From positions 186,001 through 250,000 of the forward strand of contig NZ_SMSJ01000001.1 in the NCBI RefSeq assembly GCF_004355005.1: DNA of 64,000 bases, written 5' to 3'. A program made the position numbers and the translations under genes. Below are positions 37,964-49,358 of this stretch, piece after piece. Every line of letters begins with the position of its first letter. Position 1 is the first letter of the stretch. The stretch is from Dankookia rubra. Lineage in GTDB: Bacteria > Pseudomonadota > Alphaproteobacteria > Acetobacterales > Acetobacteraceae. The notes beneath the pieces are model-generated. The model was given only the letters and a program-made list of their open reading frames with translations, searched no databases and had not been told where the DNA came from.

Positions 37964-39457
37964 CTAAACCACCCCGGACAGCGTCCGCCGTACCGAGCGC
38001 TGCCAGCCGGCATAGGCGGCGTCGCGCTCGGCCGCCGGCATCGCCGGGGTGAAGCGGCGGTCGAGCTGCCAGGCCGCGGCGAACTGCTCCGGCCCCGGAC
38101 AGAGCCCCGCCTGCAGCCCCGCGAGGTAGGCCGCACCCAGCGCCGTCGTCTCCCGCACCACCGGCCGGTCGACCGGGGCACCGAGGATGTCGGCGAGAAA
38201 TTGCATGGTCCAGTCGGAGGCGACCATGCCGCCATCCACCCGTAACACGGCTCCCTCCCCTGCTCCCAGGTCGGCCTGCATGGCCGCCAGCAGGTCGCGG
38301 GTCTGGTAGCCGACGCTTTCGAGCGCGGCACGGGCGAAGTCGGCCGGGCCGGTGGCGCGGGTCAGGCCATGGATGGCGCCGCGCGCCTCGGCATCCCAAT
38401 GCGGCACGCCTAAGCCCACGAAAGCCGGCACGAGGTAGCAGCGTTGCGCCGGATCGGCCGCGGCGGCCAGCGCGCCGCTCTCGGCGGCATCCTTGATCAG
38501 CCCGAGCCCGTCCCGTAGCCATTGCACCGCGGCGCCGGCGACGAAGATCGCGCCCTCCAGCGCATAGGTGCGTTTGCCGGCCAGCTGGTAGGCGATGGTG
38601 GTCAGCAGCCGGTGCCTGGAGGCGACCGGTGCGTCCCCGGTGTTCAGCAGGGCGAAGCAGCCGGTGCCGTAGGTGGATTTCAGCATGCCCGGCCGGAAGC
38701 AGGCCTGCCCGACCGTCGCTGCCTGCTGGTCGCCGGCGATGCCGCGGACGGGTATGGCGCCGCCCAGCACGTCCGTGGTGCCGAACTCGGCGGCGCAGTC
38801 GCGCACCTCCGGCAGCATCGACATCGGCACCCGATGCAGCGCGCACATCGAGGGACACCAGGCGCCCACCCTGATGTCGAACAGCATGGTGCGGGCGGCA
38901 TTGGTCGCGTCCGTCGCATGCACGCGGCCGCCGGTCAGGCGCCAGAGCAGGAAGCTGTCGACGGTGCCGAAAGCGAGCTCGCCGCGGTCGGCGGCCTCGC
39001 GCGCGCCAGCGACGTTGTCCAGCAGCCAGGTGACCTTGGTCGCGGAGAAATAAGGGTCGATCAGCAGGCCGGTGGCGGCAGCCACCGCCTCGGCATGGCC
39101 GGCCTCGCGCAGCGCGGCGCAGGCGGCGGCCGTCCGGCGGTCCTGCCAGACGATGGCGCGGTGAATGGGGCGGCCGCTGCGGCGGTCCCAGACCAGCGTC
39201 GTCTCCCGCTGGTTGGCGATGCCGATGCCGGCGATGTCCTGTGGCCCGAGCCCCGCCTTGGCCATCGCCTCTCGCATCACCGCGAGCGATGTCTCCCACA
39301 GGTCCTCCGCCTCATGCTCCACCCAGCCGGAGGCGGGGTAGTGCTGCTGGAATTCCTGCTGCGCGACGGCGACCGGCACCAGGTCCGGCGCGCGGAACAG
39401 GATGGCGCGGGTGGAGGTGGTGCCCTGGTCGAGGGCGAGGATATGGCCTGCGGGCAT
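37964..39457 (-). CDS. glpK: Glycerol kinase
   Basis: A 497-residue FGGY-family kinase that makes glycerol 3-phosphate from glycerol and ATP. Family blocks are [14 protein letters not shown] at the N-terminus, [17 protein letters not shown], and the ATP-site segment [31 protein letters not shown] and GAAYLAGL mark the C-terminal domain. It closes the glp operon; glpV ends 51 bases upstream, with a strong hairpin between them. It supplies GlpD with substrate. Confidence 0.96.
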   Translation of the reverse strand: MPAGHILALDQGTTSTRAILFRAPDLVPVAVAQQEFQQHYPASGWVEHEAEDLWETSLAVMREAMAKAGLGPQDIAGIGIANQRETTLVWDRRSGRPIHRAIVWQDRRTAAACAALREAGHAEAVAAATGLLIDPYFSATKVTWLLDNVAGAREAADRGELAFGTVDSFLLWRLTGGRVHATDATNAARTMLFDIRVGAWCPSMCALHRVPMSMLPEVRDCAAEFGTTDVLGGAIPVRGIAGDQQAATVGQACFRPGMLKSTYGTGCFALLNTGDAPVASRHRLLTTIAYQLAGKRTYALEGAIFVAGAAVQWLRDGLGLIKDAAESGALAAAADPAQRCYLVPAFVGLGVPHWDAEARGAIHGLTRATGPADFARAALESVGYQTRDLLAAMQADLGAGEGAVLRVDGGMVASDWTMQFLADILGAPVDRPVVRETTALGAAYLAGLQAGLCPGPEQFAAAWQLDRRFTPAMPAAERDAAYAGWQRSVRRTLSGVV

Positions 39458-39479
39458 GGGCGGGATCCCAGGGGAGGAT

Positions 39480-39501
39480 GGCGGGGGCCGATGCCCCCGC
39501 C
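39480..39501 (-). other. Perfect GC stem-loop between glpV and glpK
   Basis: GGCGGGGGC and GCCCCCGCC form a perfect 9-base stem with a 4-base loop, eight bases past the glpV stop on the minus strand. No T run follows, so read-through into glpK is likely. Hairpins in this place often protect the 3' end of binding-protein mRNA, raising its level over the downstream gene. Confidence 0.6.
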
Positions 39502-39508
39502 GTTCCGG

Positions 39509-41284
39509 TTAGGCGCGCTTCGGCGGCGTCGCCGGCCAGGAGCGGATCAGCGTGTCGTAGTCCACCGTCTCACCCTTCGGCTTCTCGTTAGCGAGCTTCC
39601 TTTGCGGCGCGATGTTGCCGTCCTTCTTGGCCTGCTCGTACCAGTGCTCGGCACTGGTCTTCGGGTTGAGCTTCGGCCCGCAATCGCCCTGCACGTTGGC
39701 GCGCTGCAGCCGCTCGAGCACGCTGTCCTGCGCCGCCGCCAGCGAGTCCATCGCCGCCTGTGGGGTCTTCGCACCGGACGAGGCATCGCCGATGTTCTGC
39801 CACCAGAGCTGCGCCAGCTTGGGGTAGTCGGGGATGTTCACCCCGGTCGGCGTCCACTGCGTCCGCGCCGGCGAACGGTAGAACTCGACCAGCCCGCCGA
39901 GCTTCGGCGCGCGTTCGGTAAAGCTCTGGTGCCAGATGTCGCTCTCGCGGATGAAGGTGAGCCCGACATGGCTTTTCTTCAGGCTGGTGGTCTTCGAGAC
40001 GCAGAACTGCGCGTAGAGCCAGGCGGCGCGGCGGCGATCGACCGGAGTCGACTTCAGCAAGGTCCAGGACCCCGCATCCTGGTAGCCGAGCTTCATCCCC
40101 TCCTTCCAATAGGCGCCTTTCGGGGACGGCGCCATGCGCCATTTCGGCAGGCCGCTGGCATCCACCACCGGCAGGCCGGGCTTCACCATGTCGGCGGTGA
40201 AGGCGGTGTACCAGAACATCTGTTGGGCGATGTTGCCCTGCGCCGGCACCGGGCCGGATTCCGAGAAGGTCATGCCCGCGGCCTCGGGCGGCGCGTACTT
40301 CTTCAGCCACTCGACATACTTGGTGATCGAATAGACCGCGGCCGGGCCATTAGTGTCGCCGCCGCGCTCGATCGACGAGCCAGTCGGGCGGCAGCCCTCC
40401 ATGCGGATGCCCCACTCGTCGACCGGCTTGCCGTTCGGGATGCCACGGTCGCCGTTGCCGGCCATGGAGAGCCAGGCATCGGTGAAGCGCCAGCCGAGCG
40501 AGGGGTCCTTCTTGCCGTAGTCCATATGGCCATAGACCTTGACGCCGTCGACCTCCTTCACGTCGTTGGTGAAGAATTCGGCGATGTCCTCATAGGCCGA
40601 CCAGTTCACCGGGACGCCGAGGTCGTAGCCGTACTTCTTCTTGAAGGCGTCCTTGATGGCCGGGCGGGCGAACCAGTCGTAGCGGAACCAGTAGAGGTTG
40701 GCGAATTGCTGGTCGGGCAGCTGGTAAAGCTTGCCGTCCGGGCCGATGCAGAAGCTGCGTCCGATGAAATCCTCGATGTCGAGGGTGGGCGAGGTCTGGT
40801 CGCGGCCCTCGGCCTTCATCCAGTCGGTCAGCGGCACCGCCTGCTGGTAGCGGAAATGCGTACCGATCAGGTCGCTGTCGTTGACCCAGGCGTCGTAGAC
40901 GTTGCGGCCCGACTGCATCTGGGTCTGGATCTTCTCGACCACATCGCCTTCCTGCAGCAGGTCGTGCCGCAGATTGATGCCGGTGATCTCGGAGAAGGCC
41001 TTGGCGAGGGTCCGCGCCTCGTACTCGTGCGTGGTGATCGTCTCCGACACCACGTTGATCTCCTGGCCGCGGAAGGGCTGCGCCGCGCGGGCGAACCATT
41101 CCATCTCGGCCATCTGCTGATCCTTGGTCAGCGTGCTGGGCTGGAACTCGCCGTCGACCCAGCGGCGGGCGGCGTCCACCCCCTGCGCCACGGTTTGGCG
41201 CGGGGCGAAGATGACGGCGGGGGCGGCGAGCGCGGCGGCGCTGCCCATCAGCAGCCGGCGGCGGCCGACCGTCATGTCATTCAT
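39509..41284 (-). CDS. glpV: Glycerol ABC transporter, periplasmic binding protein
   Basis: A 591-residue family-1 binding protein with a signal peptide (VGRRRLLMGSAAALAAPAVIFAPRQ region, twin-Arg-like RRR before the hydrophobic core). Its length and position between a DUF2160 gene and glpK match GlpV of rhizobial glycerol importers. It would bind glycerol in the periplasm. Three ATGs compete at the start; the second, at 41284, is best spaced from the AAGGAGG site, the first is at 41290. It is followed by a stabilising hairpin. Confidence 0.9.
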   Translation of the reverse strand: MNDMTVGRRRLLMGSAAALAAPAVIFAPRQTVAQGVDAARRWVDGEFQPSTLTKDQQMAEMEWFARAAQPFRGQEINVVSETITTHEYEARTLAKAFSEITGINLRHDLLQEGDVVEKIQTQMQSGRNVYDAWVNDSDLIGTHFRYQQAVPLTDWMKAEGRDQTSPTLDIEDFIGRSFCIGPDGKLYQLPDQQFANLYWFRYDWFARPAIKDAFKKKYGYDLGVPVNWSAYEDIAEFFTNDVKEVDGVKVYGHMDYGKKDPSLGWRFTDAWLSMAGNGDRGIPNGKPVDEWGIRMEGCRPTGSSIERGGDTNGPAAVYSITKYVEWLKKYAPPEAAGMTFSESGPVPAQGNIAQQMFWYTAFTADMVKPGLPVVDASGLPKWRMAPSPKGAYWKEGMKLGYQDAGSWTLLKSTPVDRRRAAWLYAQFCVSKTTSLKKSHVGLTFIRESDIWHQSFTERAPKLGGLVEFYRSPARTQWTPTGVNIPDYPKLAQLWWQNIGDASSGAKTPQAAMDSLAAAQDSVLERLQRANVQGDCGPKLNPKTSAEHWYEQAKKDGNIAPQRKLANEKPKGETVDYDTLIRSWPATPPKRA

Positions 41285-41330
41285 TGGCATTCCCTCCTTC
41301 GGTATCGGCGCCCGTCATGGTCGCCTTTGG

Positions 41331-41612
41331 TCAAGCCCAGCGGAACATCGCCGCGCCAAAGATCAGGGACAGGATGCTGGCGCCCCAGAGCGGGGCCTCC
41401 CCTGCCAGCGCCAGCCAGCCGAGATGGATGAAGGCGGCGCCGAGCAGGGTCAGGAACAGCCGGTCGCCGCGCGTGGTCGGCAGGCCGAGGATGCCGATGC
41501 GGTCGACCTCCGGCCGCCGCGCCGCCAGTACCGTCATCACCGCCAGCGTGGCGAAGAGGACGGCGAAGAGCAGGCCGGTCTGCCAGGTCCAGGCCATCCA
41601 ATCGAGCGCCAT
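41331..41612 (-). CDS. glpU: DUF2160 small membrane protein of the glycerol importer
   Basis: A 93-residue protein with two or three membrane helices (WQTGLLFAVLFATLAVMTVL, LFLTLLGAAFIHLGWLAL, ILSLIFGAAMF) and the conserved P-x-V-x-R-x-G-I-L-G-L-P-T-T-R-G-D-R-L-F block. It occupies the glpU place between glpQ and glpV. The role in transport is unknown but the gene is conserved with this importer, so it is probably a small accessory subunit. Confidence 0.88.
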   Translation of the reverse strand: MALDWMAWTWQTGLLFAVLFATLAVMTVLAARRPEVDRIGILGLPTTRGDRLFLTLLGAAFIHLGWLALAGEAPLWGASILSLIFGAAMFRWA

Positions 41613-41740
41613 CAGACCGCCTCCGCCAAGCCAACCCTCGCCGCGCGACGGATGCCAACCCGGAAAAACAGATGAGGGGCTGGACGCATGCGTCCAACGG
41701 GGGAGAGTACCGTCTCCCCCAACCCTGCCTTCCCCGCCAT

Positions 41741-42606
41741 CTACACCCGCCCCAGCGCGAAGCCGCGCGCGATGTGGTTGCGGACGAACCAGATGACGAT
41801 GGCGCCGGGGATGATGGTCAGCACCCCGGCCGCGGCCAGGAGGCCCCAGTCCATCCCGGCGGCCGAGACCGTGCGGGTCATGGTGGCGACGATCGGCTTG
41901 GCATCCACCGTGGTGAGCGTCCGCGCCAGCAGCAGCTCCACCCAGGAGAACATGAAGCAGAAAAAGGCGGCGACGCCGATGCCCCCCGCCACCAGCGGCA
42001 TGAAGACGCGGACGAAGAAGGCGGGGAAGGACCAGCCGTCGATCGCCGCCATCTCGTCGATCTCGCGCGGCACGCCGGACATGAAACCTTCCAGGATCCA
42101 GACCGCGAGGGGGATGTTGAAGACGCAATGCGCCAGCGCCACCGCCCAGGGCGTGTCGAACAGCCCGACCGCGGAGTAGAGCTGGAAGAAGGGCAGCGCG
42201 AAGACCGCCGGCGGCGCCATGCGGTTCGACAGCAGCCAGAAGAACAGATGCTTGTCGCCGAGGAAGCGGTAGCGGCTGAAGGCATAGGCGGCCGGCAGAG
42301 CGACGCTCAGCGAGATCGCCATGTTGAGGCCGACGAATTTCAGGCTGTTGATGTAGCCGCTGTACCAGGAACGGTCGGTGAAGATGCGGCGGTAGTTCTC
42401 CATCGTCGGCTGCTGCGGCCAGAGCGTCATGCCCGAGGCGATCTCGAGGTTGGTCTTGAAGCTCATGTTGACTAGCCAGTAGATCGGCACCAGCAGGAAC
42501 AGGACATAGAGACCGAGAACGAGGCGCGGCGCCATGGCGCGCAGCGCGCCCGTCCGCGCCGGTGCCTGCGCCGCTGGCAGGGCGGCAGGGGCAGCGACGG
42601 TCGTGC

Positions 42607-42610
<4 letters not shown>
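41741..42610 (-). CDS. glpQ: Glycerol ABC transporter permease (MalG type)
   Basis: A 289-residue permease with six membrane segments. The ATPase-contact EAA loop reads MSGVPREIDEMAAIDGWSFPAFFVRVFMPLVAGG. The N-terminal tail of about 28 residues is Ala/Pro-rich and cytoplasmic. The ATG overlaps the glpP stop (ATGA). With GlpP it forms the membrane channel for glycerol. Confidence 0.92.
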
Positions 42611-43494
<884 letters not shown>

Positions 43495-43496
43495 GC

Positions 43497-44554
<1,058 letters not shown>

Positions 44555-44555
<1 letters not shown>

Positions 44556-45634
44556 CAGGCCGCCTCCGCCAGGGCGGAGACGGCGGCGAGGCGGCCATCC
44601 GCGCCGAAAACCAGGCAGCGCTGCGGGTCGAGCCAGACGGTCGCCGCCTCGCCCGGTTCCGGCCGCCGCACGCCGGGCGCCAGCACGACCCAGGGTAGCG
44701 GGCCGACATCGAGGTGGACGTAGCTCTCCGACCCCGTGACCTCGGAAACCCGCACCACCGCCGGCAGCGCGACAGCCCCGGGCAGTGGCTCGAGCGAGAG
44801 CTGGTGCGCGCGGATGCCGACGGTGCAGGGCCCGTCCTGCAGGCCGCCGACCGGCACCGGCAGCGCCTCGCCGGTCGCCAGCGCCAGCCGCCCGGCCTCG
44901 ATGCGCGCCGGCGCCTCGTTCAGCGGCGGATCTGAGAAGACACGGGCGGTGGCGAGGTCGGCCGGGCGGCGGAAGACCTCCCCGGCCCGGCCGGATTGGG
45001 TGACCCGTCCCTCCGACAGCGTGGCGACGCGGCCGCCGAGCAGCAACGCCTCGGCCGGTTCGGTCGTCGCATAGACGAAGACGCTGCCGCTCTCGGCAAA
45101 CAGCTTGGGCAGTTCCTCGCGCAGCTCCTCGCGCAGCTTGTAATCGAGATTGGCCAGCGGCTCGTCCATCAGCACAAGGGGGGCGCGCTTGACCAGGGCG
45201 CGGGCGATCGCGGTGCGCTGCTGCTGCCCGCCGGACAGCTCCAGTGGCTTGCGCGCGAGGTAGGGCGTCAGCCGCAGCAGCCGCGCGGCGTCCTGCACCC
45301 GCGCCTCGATCTCGGCGCGCCCCAGGCGAGCGACACGCAATGGGGCCGCGATATTCTCGAAGACGGTGAAAGCGGGGTAGTTGATGAACTGCTGGTACAC
45401 CATGGCGACGCTGCGCTTGCGCACGTCGAGCCCGGTCACGTCGCGCCCCTCGGCCAGCAGCCGTCCCTCGCTCGGCCGGTCGAGCCCGGCCAGCAGCCGC
45501 AGCAGCGTGGTCTTGCCGGCGCCGGTCGGGCCGAGCAGCACGTTCGGCAGGCCGCCGGCCAGCTCCAGCGTGACGGGATGCAGCACCACCTGCCCCGCCG
45601 CCGACAAGCCGAGGCCCTCGAGCGCAACGCTCAT
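44555..45634 (-). CDS. glpS: Glycerol ABC transporter ATP-binding protein lacking the switch histidine
   Basis: A 359-residue MalK-like ATPase. Walker A is GPTGAGKT (35-42), the signature LSGGQQQR is intact (133-140) and Walker B is MDEP (156-159), but the switch-loop His is Thr191 in [11 protein letters not shown]. The C-terminal part (about 235-359) is the OB-fold domain. The ATG overlaps the glpD stop (ATGA). Its defect is complementary to that of GlpT, see the findings. Confidence 0.92.
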
Positions 45635-47160
45635 TCCGCTGCCCTCCGCGCCGGCACCGCAGCCATGTGCGCGGCCAGCGCGGCTTGGCCCTCGGCATCG
45701 ATCCGCAGGCCAAGCTTGCTGCGGCGCCAGAGGATGTCGGCCGGCGCCCGCGCCCATTCCTCGCGCATCTGCCAGTCCACCTCGCGCGCGGTCAGCCCGG
45801 CGCCGAAATCCTGGCCGAGATCGGCCATGCTGCCGGCATCGCCCAGCACCGCCGCGGCGCGGGTGCCGTATTGCCGCACCAGCCGGCGCGCCAGGGCAGC
45901 GCCCAGGAAGGGAAAGCGCTGCCGCAGCGCGGTGACCAGCGCCGGCGCGCCGTCCCAGGGGAAGTCGCCGCCGGGCAGTGCGGCCGCGTTGGTCCAGGCG
46001 CCGCCCATTGCCGGGAAATGCGGGCCCAGCTTCGCCAGCGCGGCCTCAGCCAGCCGCCGGGCGGTGGTGATCTTACCGCCGAAGACCGAGAGCAAAGGCG
46101 CCTCCCCGTCCCGCGCATCCAACGTCAGGACATAGTCCCGGGTCGCTTCCTGCGCCCGGCTGGCGCCATCATCATACAGCGGGCGCACGCCCGCATAGCT
46201 CCAGACCACGTCGGCCGGGGTGACGGGGCGACGGAAATAGTCGCTGACGGCGCGGCAGAGATAGTCGGTCTCCGCCTCGGAGATCGCTGCGGTCGCGGGG
46301 TCCCCGGTGAACTCCTCGTCGGTGGTGCCGATGAGGGTGAAGTCCTCCTCATAGGGGATGGCGAAGCAGATCCGCCCATCGGCATTCTGGAAGATGTAGC
46401 AGCGGTCGTGGTCATACAGCCTGCGGGTGACGATGTGGCTGCCCTTGACCAGTCGCACCTTGGCCGGCGTGTTCAGGCCGGCGACGCCGCCCAGCACATC
46501 CGTCACCCAGGGGCCGCCGGCATTGACCAGGGCGCGCGCCGCGACCTCGGTCACCGCGCCGGTCGCCTCGTCGCGCAGGGTCGCCTGCCAGAGCCCGCCT
46601 TCCCGCCGGGCGGAAACGCAGCGCGTCCGGGTCAGCACCGCGGCGCCGCGATCGGCCGCGTCCCGGGCGTTCAGCACGACCAGCCGCGCATCCTCGACCC
46701 AGCAGTCGGAATATTCGAAGGCGCGGTGGTATTCGGGCTTCAGCGACGCCCCGGCCGGGTCGCGGCGGAGATCGAGCCCGCGGGTCGGCGGCAGGATGCG
46801 GCGGCCGCCCAGGTGGTCGTAGAGAAACAGACCCAGCCGCAGCACCGGCCAGGGCCGCAGCCCCTTGTGGTGCGGCAGCACGAAACGCAGCGGCCAGACG
46901 ATATGCGGTGCGACGCGCAGCAGCACCTCGCGCTCGATCAGCGCTTCCCGCACCAGGCGGAACTCGCGGTACTCCAGGTAGCGCAGCCCGCCGTGGATCA
47001 GCTTGGTCGAGGAGGAGGAGGTAGCGCCGGCGAGGTCCCCCTTCTCGACGAGGGTGACCGAAAGCCCGCGGCCGGTCGCGTCCCGGGCGATCCCGCAGCC
47101 ATTCACCCCGCCGCCGATGACGAGGAGATCCTGAACTTGGCCATTACCCGTTGCCGACAC
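45631..47160 (-). CDS. glpD: Glycerol-3-phosphate dehydrogenase, FAD-dependent
   Basis: A 509-residue membrane-associated flavoprotein that oxidises glycerol 3-phosphate to dihydroxyacetone phosphate and reduces quinone. The FAD motif is LLVIGGGVNGCGIARDATGRG, followed by SSSSTKLIHGGLRYLEYREF; the substrate region YEEDFTLIGTTDEEF and SVFGGKITTARRLAE are also typical. The start is GTG at 47160 with GGGGAA before it. It is the second gene of the glp operon, following glpR. Confidence 0.95.
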   Translation of the reverse strand: MSATGNGQVQDLLVIGGGVNGCGIARDATGRGLSVTLVEKGDLAGATSSSSTKLIHGGLRYLEYREFRLVREALIEREVLLRVAPHIVWPLRFVLPHHKGLRPWPVLRLGLFLYDHLGGRRILPPTRGLDLRRDPAGASLKPEYHRAFEYSDCWVEDARLVVLNARDAADRGAAVLTRTRCVSARREGGLWQATLRDEATGAVTEVAARALVNAGGPWVTDVLGGVAGLNTPAKVRLVKGSHIVTRRLYDHDRCYIFQNADGRICFAIPYEEDFTLIGTTDEEFTGDPATAAISEAETDYLCRAVSDYFRRPVTPADVVWSYAGVRPLYDDGASRAQEATRDYVLTLDARDGEAPLLSVFGGKITTARRLAEAALAKLGPHFPAMGGAWTNAAALPGGDFPWDGAPALVTALRQRFPFLGAALARRLVRQYGTRAAAVLGDAGSMADLGQDFGAGLTAREVDWQMREEWARAPADILWRRSKLGLRIDAEGQAALAAHMAAVPARRAAE

Positions 47161-47242
47161 GCTTCATTCCCCGGACGCCGCCCGCATCCTGCCCGAGAGC
47201 GAAACGCAAGCTCAAGTGAAAACTTCGAAGCCTAATCGCGCG

Positions 47243-48079
47243 TCAGTGGGTTTCGGTTTCGAGGGATCCGGTTTCGGTTAGCATTTCACATTCTTCCGGC
47301 CCGGCGAGCTCGAGTTGCGTCCCCGCGGCCTGGCAGGCGGCGGCGAAGCCCAGCGGCGGGGCACGGTCCATCACCACGCAATGCAGCTGGGAGACATGGC
47401 CGATCCGCACCGGGGCCGAGCGCTCGAATTTCCCGGTATCCGCCACCAGGATAGCCTGCCGCGCGTTGCCGAGGATGGCGCGCGCCACCCGGACCTCGCG
47501 GTAATCGTAGTCGAGCAGCCCGCCCTCCTCATCCAGCGCCGAGGCGCCGATGACCGCGAAGTCCAGCTTGAATTGGGAGACGAGATCGACCGTCGCCTCG
47601 CCGACGATGCCGCCATCCGACCGCCGCACCGGCCCGCCGGCCACCACCACCTCGACGCCATCGCAGGGCAGCAGGATGGAGACGACGTGAATGTTGTTGG
47701 TCACCACCAGCAGGTTGCGGTGATGCACCAGGGCGCGCGCCACCTCCTCGGTCGTCGTGCCGATGTTGATGAAGAGGCTGGACCCGTCCGGGATCAGCGC
47801 CGCGCAGCAGGCGGCAATGCGGCGCTTCTCGGCATGCGCCAGCGCGCGGCGGGCGGCATAGCCAAGGTTCTCGACCCCCGAGGCCAGCATCGCCCCGCCA
47901 TGCTGCCGTGCCAGCAGCCGGCGATCGCAGAGCGTGTTCAGGTCCTTGCGGATGGTCTGCGGGCTGACCCCGAAGCGGGCGGCCAAGTCCTCCACCCCGA
48001 CGCGCCCGGCGCCGCGCGCCAGGGCGAGGATCGCCGATTGCCGGTCGGACAGCGCTTCGAGGGGAGGGTTGGATGCCAC
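47243..48079 (-). CDS. glpR: DeoR/GlpR family transcriptional regulator of the glycerol operon
   Basis: A 278-residue DeoR-type regulator: N-terminal helix-turn-helix (RQSAILALARGAGRVGVEDLAARFGVSPQTIRKDLNTL) and a sugar-phosphate-binding ISOCOT domain (LFINIGTTTEEVARAL, VTNNIHVV, DFAVIGASALDEEGGLLDYDY). GlpR represses glp genes and is released by glycerol 3-phosphate. The start is uncertain: GTG at 48079 gives the normal length, ATG at 48139 adds 20 residues; neither has a good ribosome site. It heads the operon. Confidence 0.9.
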   Translation of the reverse strand: MASNPPLEALSDRQSAILALARGAGRVGVEDLAARFGVSPQTIRKDLNTLCDRRLLARQHGGAMLASGVENLGYAARRALAHAEKRRIAACCAALIPDGSSLFINIGTTTEEVARALVHHRNLLVVTNNIHVVSILLPCDGVEVVVAGGPVRRSDGGIVGEATVDLVSQFKLDFAVIGASALDEEGGLLDYDYREVRVARAILGNARQAILVADTGKFERSAPVRIGHVSQLHCVVMDRAPPLGFAAACQAAGTQLELAGPEECEMLTETGSLETETH

Positions 48080-48210
48080 GGCAAGACCATGCCGCGCGAC
48101 GGCGGCCGGTGGAAGCCCGTCCGGCCGATGGCGCGCCATGGACGCGGCACGGTCCGGCGCCCTAGGCTTCGCCCGCTGCAAGAAACCGACAAGCATAGGG
48201 AGTGAATGCC

Positions 48211-48657
48211 ATGACCCTCGCAAGCCGCCGGGCCGCCCTGGCGGGTGCCGCTGCGCTGCTGCTCGCACCGAACCTTGCCCGGGCACAGGCGGGCGACCAG
48301 GCCCAGGTCGCCGCCGCGGTCGAGGCCCTCAGCCAAGCGATGATCGCGGTCGACCGGCCGAAGCTCGAGGCGCTGACCTCGCCCGCGCTCAGCTACGGGC
48401 ATTCCGCCGGGCGGATCGAGAACAAGGCGCAGTTCATCGCCTATCTCGAAAGCCGCGCCAGCGCTTTCCGCCGGATCGAGCTGAGCGAGCAGACCATCGG
48501 CCTCACCTCGGACGAGGCGATCGTCCGGCACCTCTTCACCGGCGAGACGGTGGACCCGGCCGGGAAGGTCACGCCCGTGCGGATCGGCGTGCTGCAGGTC
48601 TGGACCAAGGATGGCGGCAGCTGGCGGCTGCTGGCGCGCCAAGCCTACCGCCTCTGA
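48211..48657 (+). CDS. Exported NTF2-like (DUF4440-type) protein
   Basis: A 148-residue protein with a signal peptide (MTLASRRAALAGAAALLLAPNLARA, cleavage near RAQA) and a compact NTF2-like alpha+beta fold: an amphipathic helix VAAAVEALSQAMIAVD, a conserved-looking PALSYGHSAGRIENKAQFIAYL and the closing strand WTKDGGSWRLLARQAYRL. Members are binding or enzyme scaffolds of varied function; none can be assigned. Divergent from glpR. Confidence 0.82.
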   Translation: MTLASRRAALAGAAALLLAPNLARAQAGDQAQVAAAVEALSQAMIAVDRPKLEALTSPALSYGHSAGRIENKAQFIAYLESRASAFRRIELSEQTIGLTSDEAIVRHLFTGETVDPAGKVTPVRIGVLQVWTKDGGSWRLLARQAYRL

Positions 48658-48692
48658 CCCCGGCAGGCAGCCCGCCCGCCAGGACGACCGAG

Positions 48693-48718
48693 CCCCCGCG
48701 CGCCAGGCGGCGCGGGGG
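48693..48718. terminator. GC hairpin between convergent genes
   Basis: CCCCCGCGC and GCGCGGGGG form a perfect 9-base stem around an 8-base loop in the 74-base gap between the NTF2-like gene and the convergent HU gene. Without a T run on either strand it is at best a Rho-assisted, two-way stop. Confidence 0.4.
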
Positions 48719-48731
48719 GCCGCGAGATGGC

Positions 48732-49040
48732 TCAGGCCTTGGCCTTCTTCTTCGCCTTCTTCATGCCGGCCAGCGCGGCGTCCTTGAGTGAGGGGCTGGC
48801 CTTGAAACGCACGGTCGCGCCGGCCTTCACCGCCACCTTCTCGCCGGTGCGCGGGTTCATGGCGGTGCGCTTCGGCGTCTCCTTGACGACAAAGGAACCG
48901 AAATCCGGCAGGGTAAAGCGACCGGTCCCGGTGATCTCGGACTTGATCGCCGCGATCAGGTCGGCGGCCAGGCGATTGGCGGCGATCGCCGGCATCTCGG
49001 TGGACTGAACGATGACGTCGGTGAGGAACTTCTTCGACAT
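48732..49040 (-). CDS. HU family DNA-binding protein with Lys-rich tail
   Basis: A 102-residue nucleoid protein. The core has the HU/IHF helix pair (LTDVIVQSTEMPAIAANRLAADLIAAI), the strand FTLPDFGSFVVKETPKRTAMNPRTGEKV with the DNA-binding arm, and FKASPSLKDAAL. It ends in the basic tail MKKAKKKAKA, which standard 90-residue HU lacks. The ATG at 49040 has the better spacing from AGGGAG; one six bases upstream is also in frame. Confidence 0.9.
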   Translation of the reverse strand: MSKKFLTDVIVQSTEMPAIAANRLAADLIAAIKSEITGTGRFTLPDFGSFVVKETPKRTAMNPRTGEKVAVKAGATVRFKASPSLKDAALAGMKKAKKKAKA

Positions 49041-49358
49041 AGGCATGACTCCCTGCGAGTCCTCGCCTCATAGCGAGAAGATTGCGCGGCGTCAGTCGTC
49101 TCGTTGCATCCCGAGGCCAGGAATGTGGGCCAGCCACGCTGGCCGGCATGCGACTCGCGGATTTTCCTGGCCTCGTCAGCCAAGCCGGGCGGCGGCGGGC
49201 TGTCGCGCGGCAAGCGCCGGGGCCGGCGAATCCGCCCACCCTTGCCGCGACTCGGGGCGGGCCCCGCCCCGGCGGCCGGCGATCCACGCCTGGGTGTATC
49301 CGGTGCGGGCGGCGGAGTTTCCCGCGTTGCCACCCGCACCCGCCTGACAGGAGCTCGC

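Noticed and set aside
38522-41431. Open plus-strand frame of about 970 codons opposite glpK and glpV
   Set aside because: Shadow of well-supported minus-strand genes; composition is His/Arg/Gly-rich without domains.
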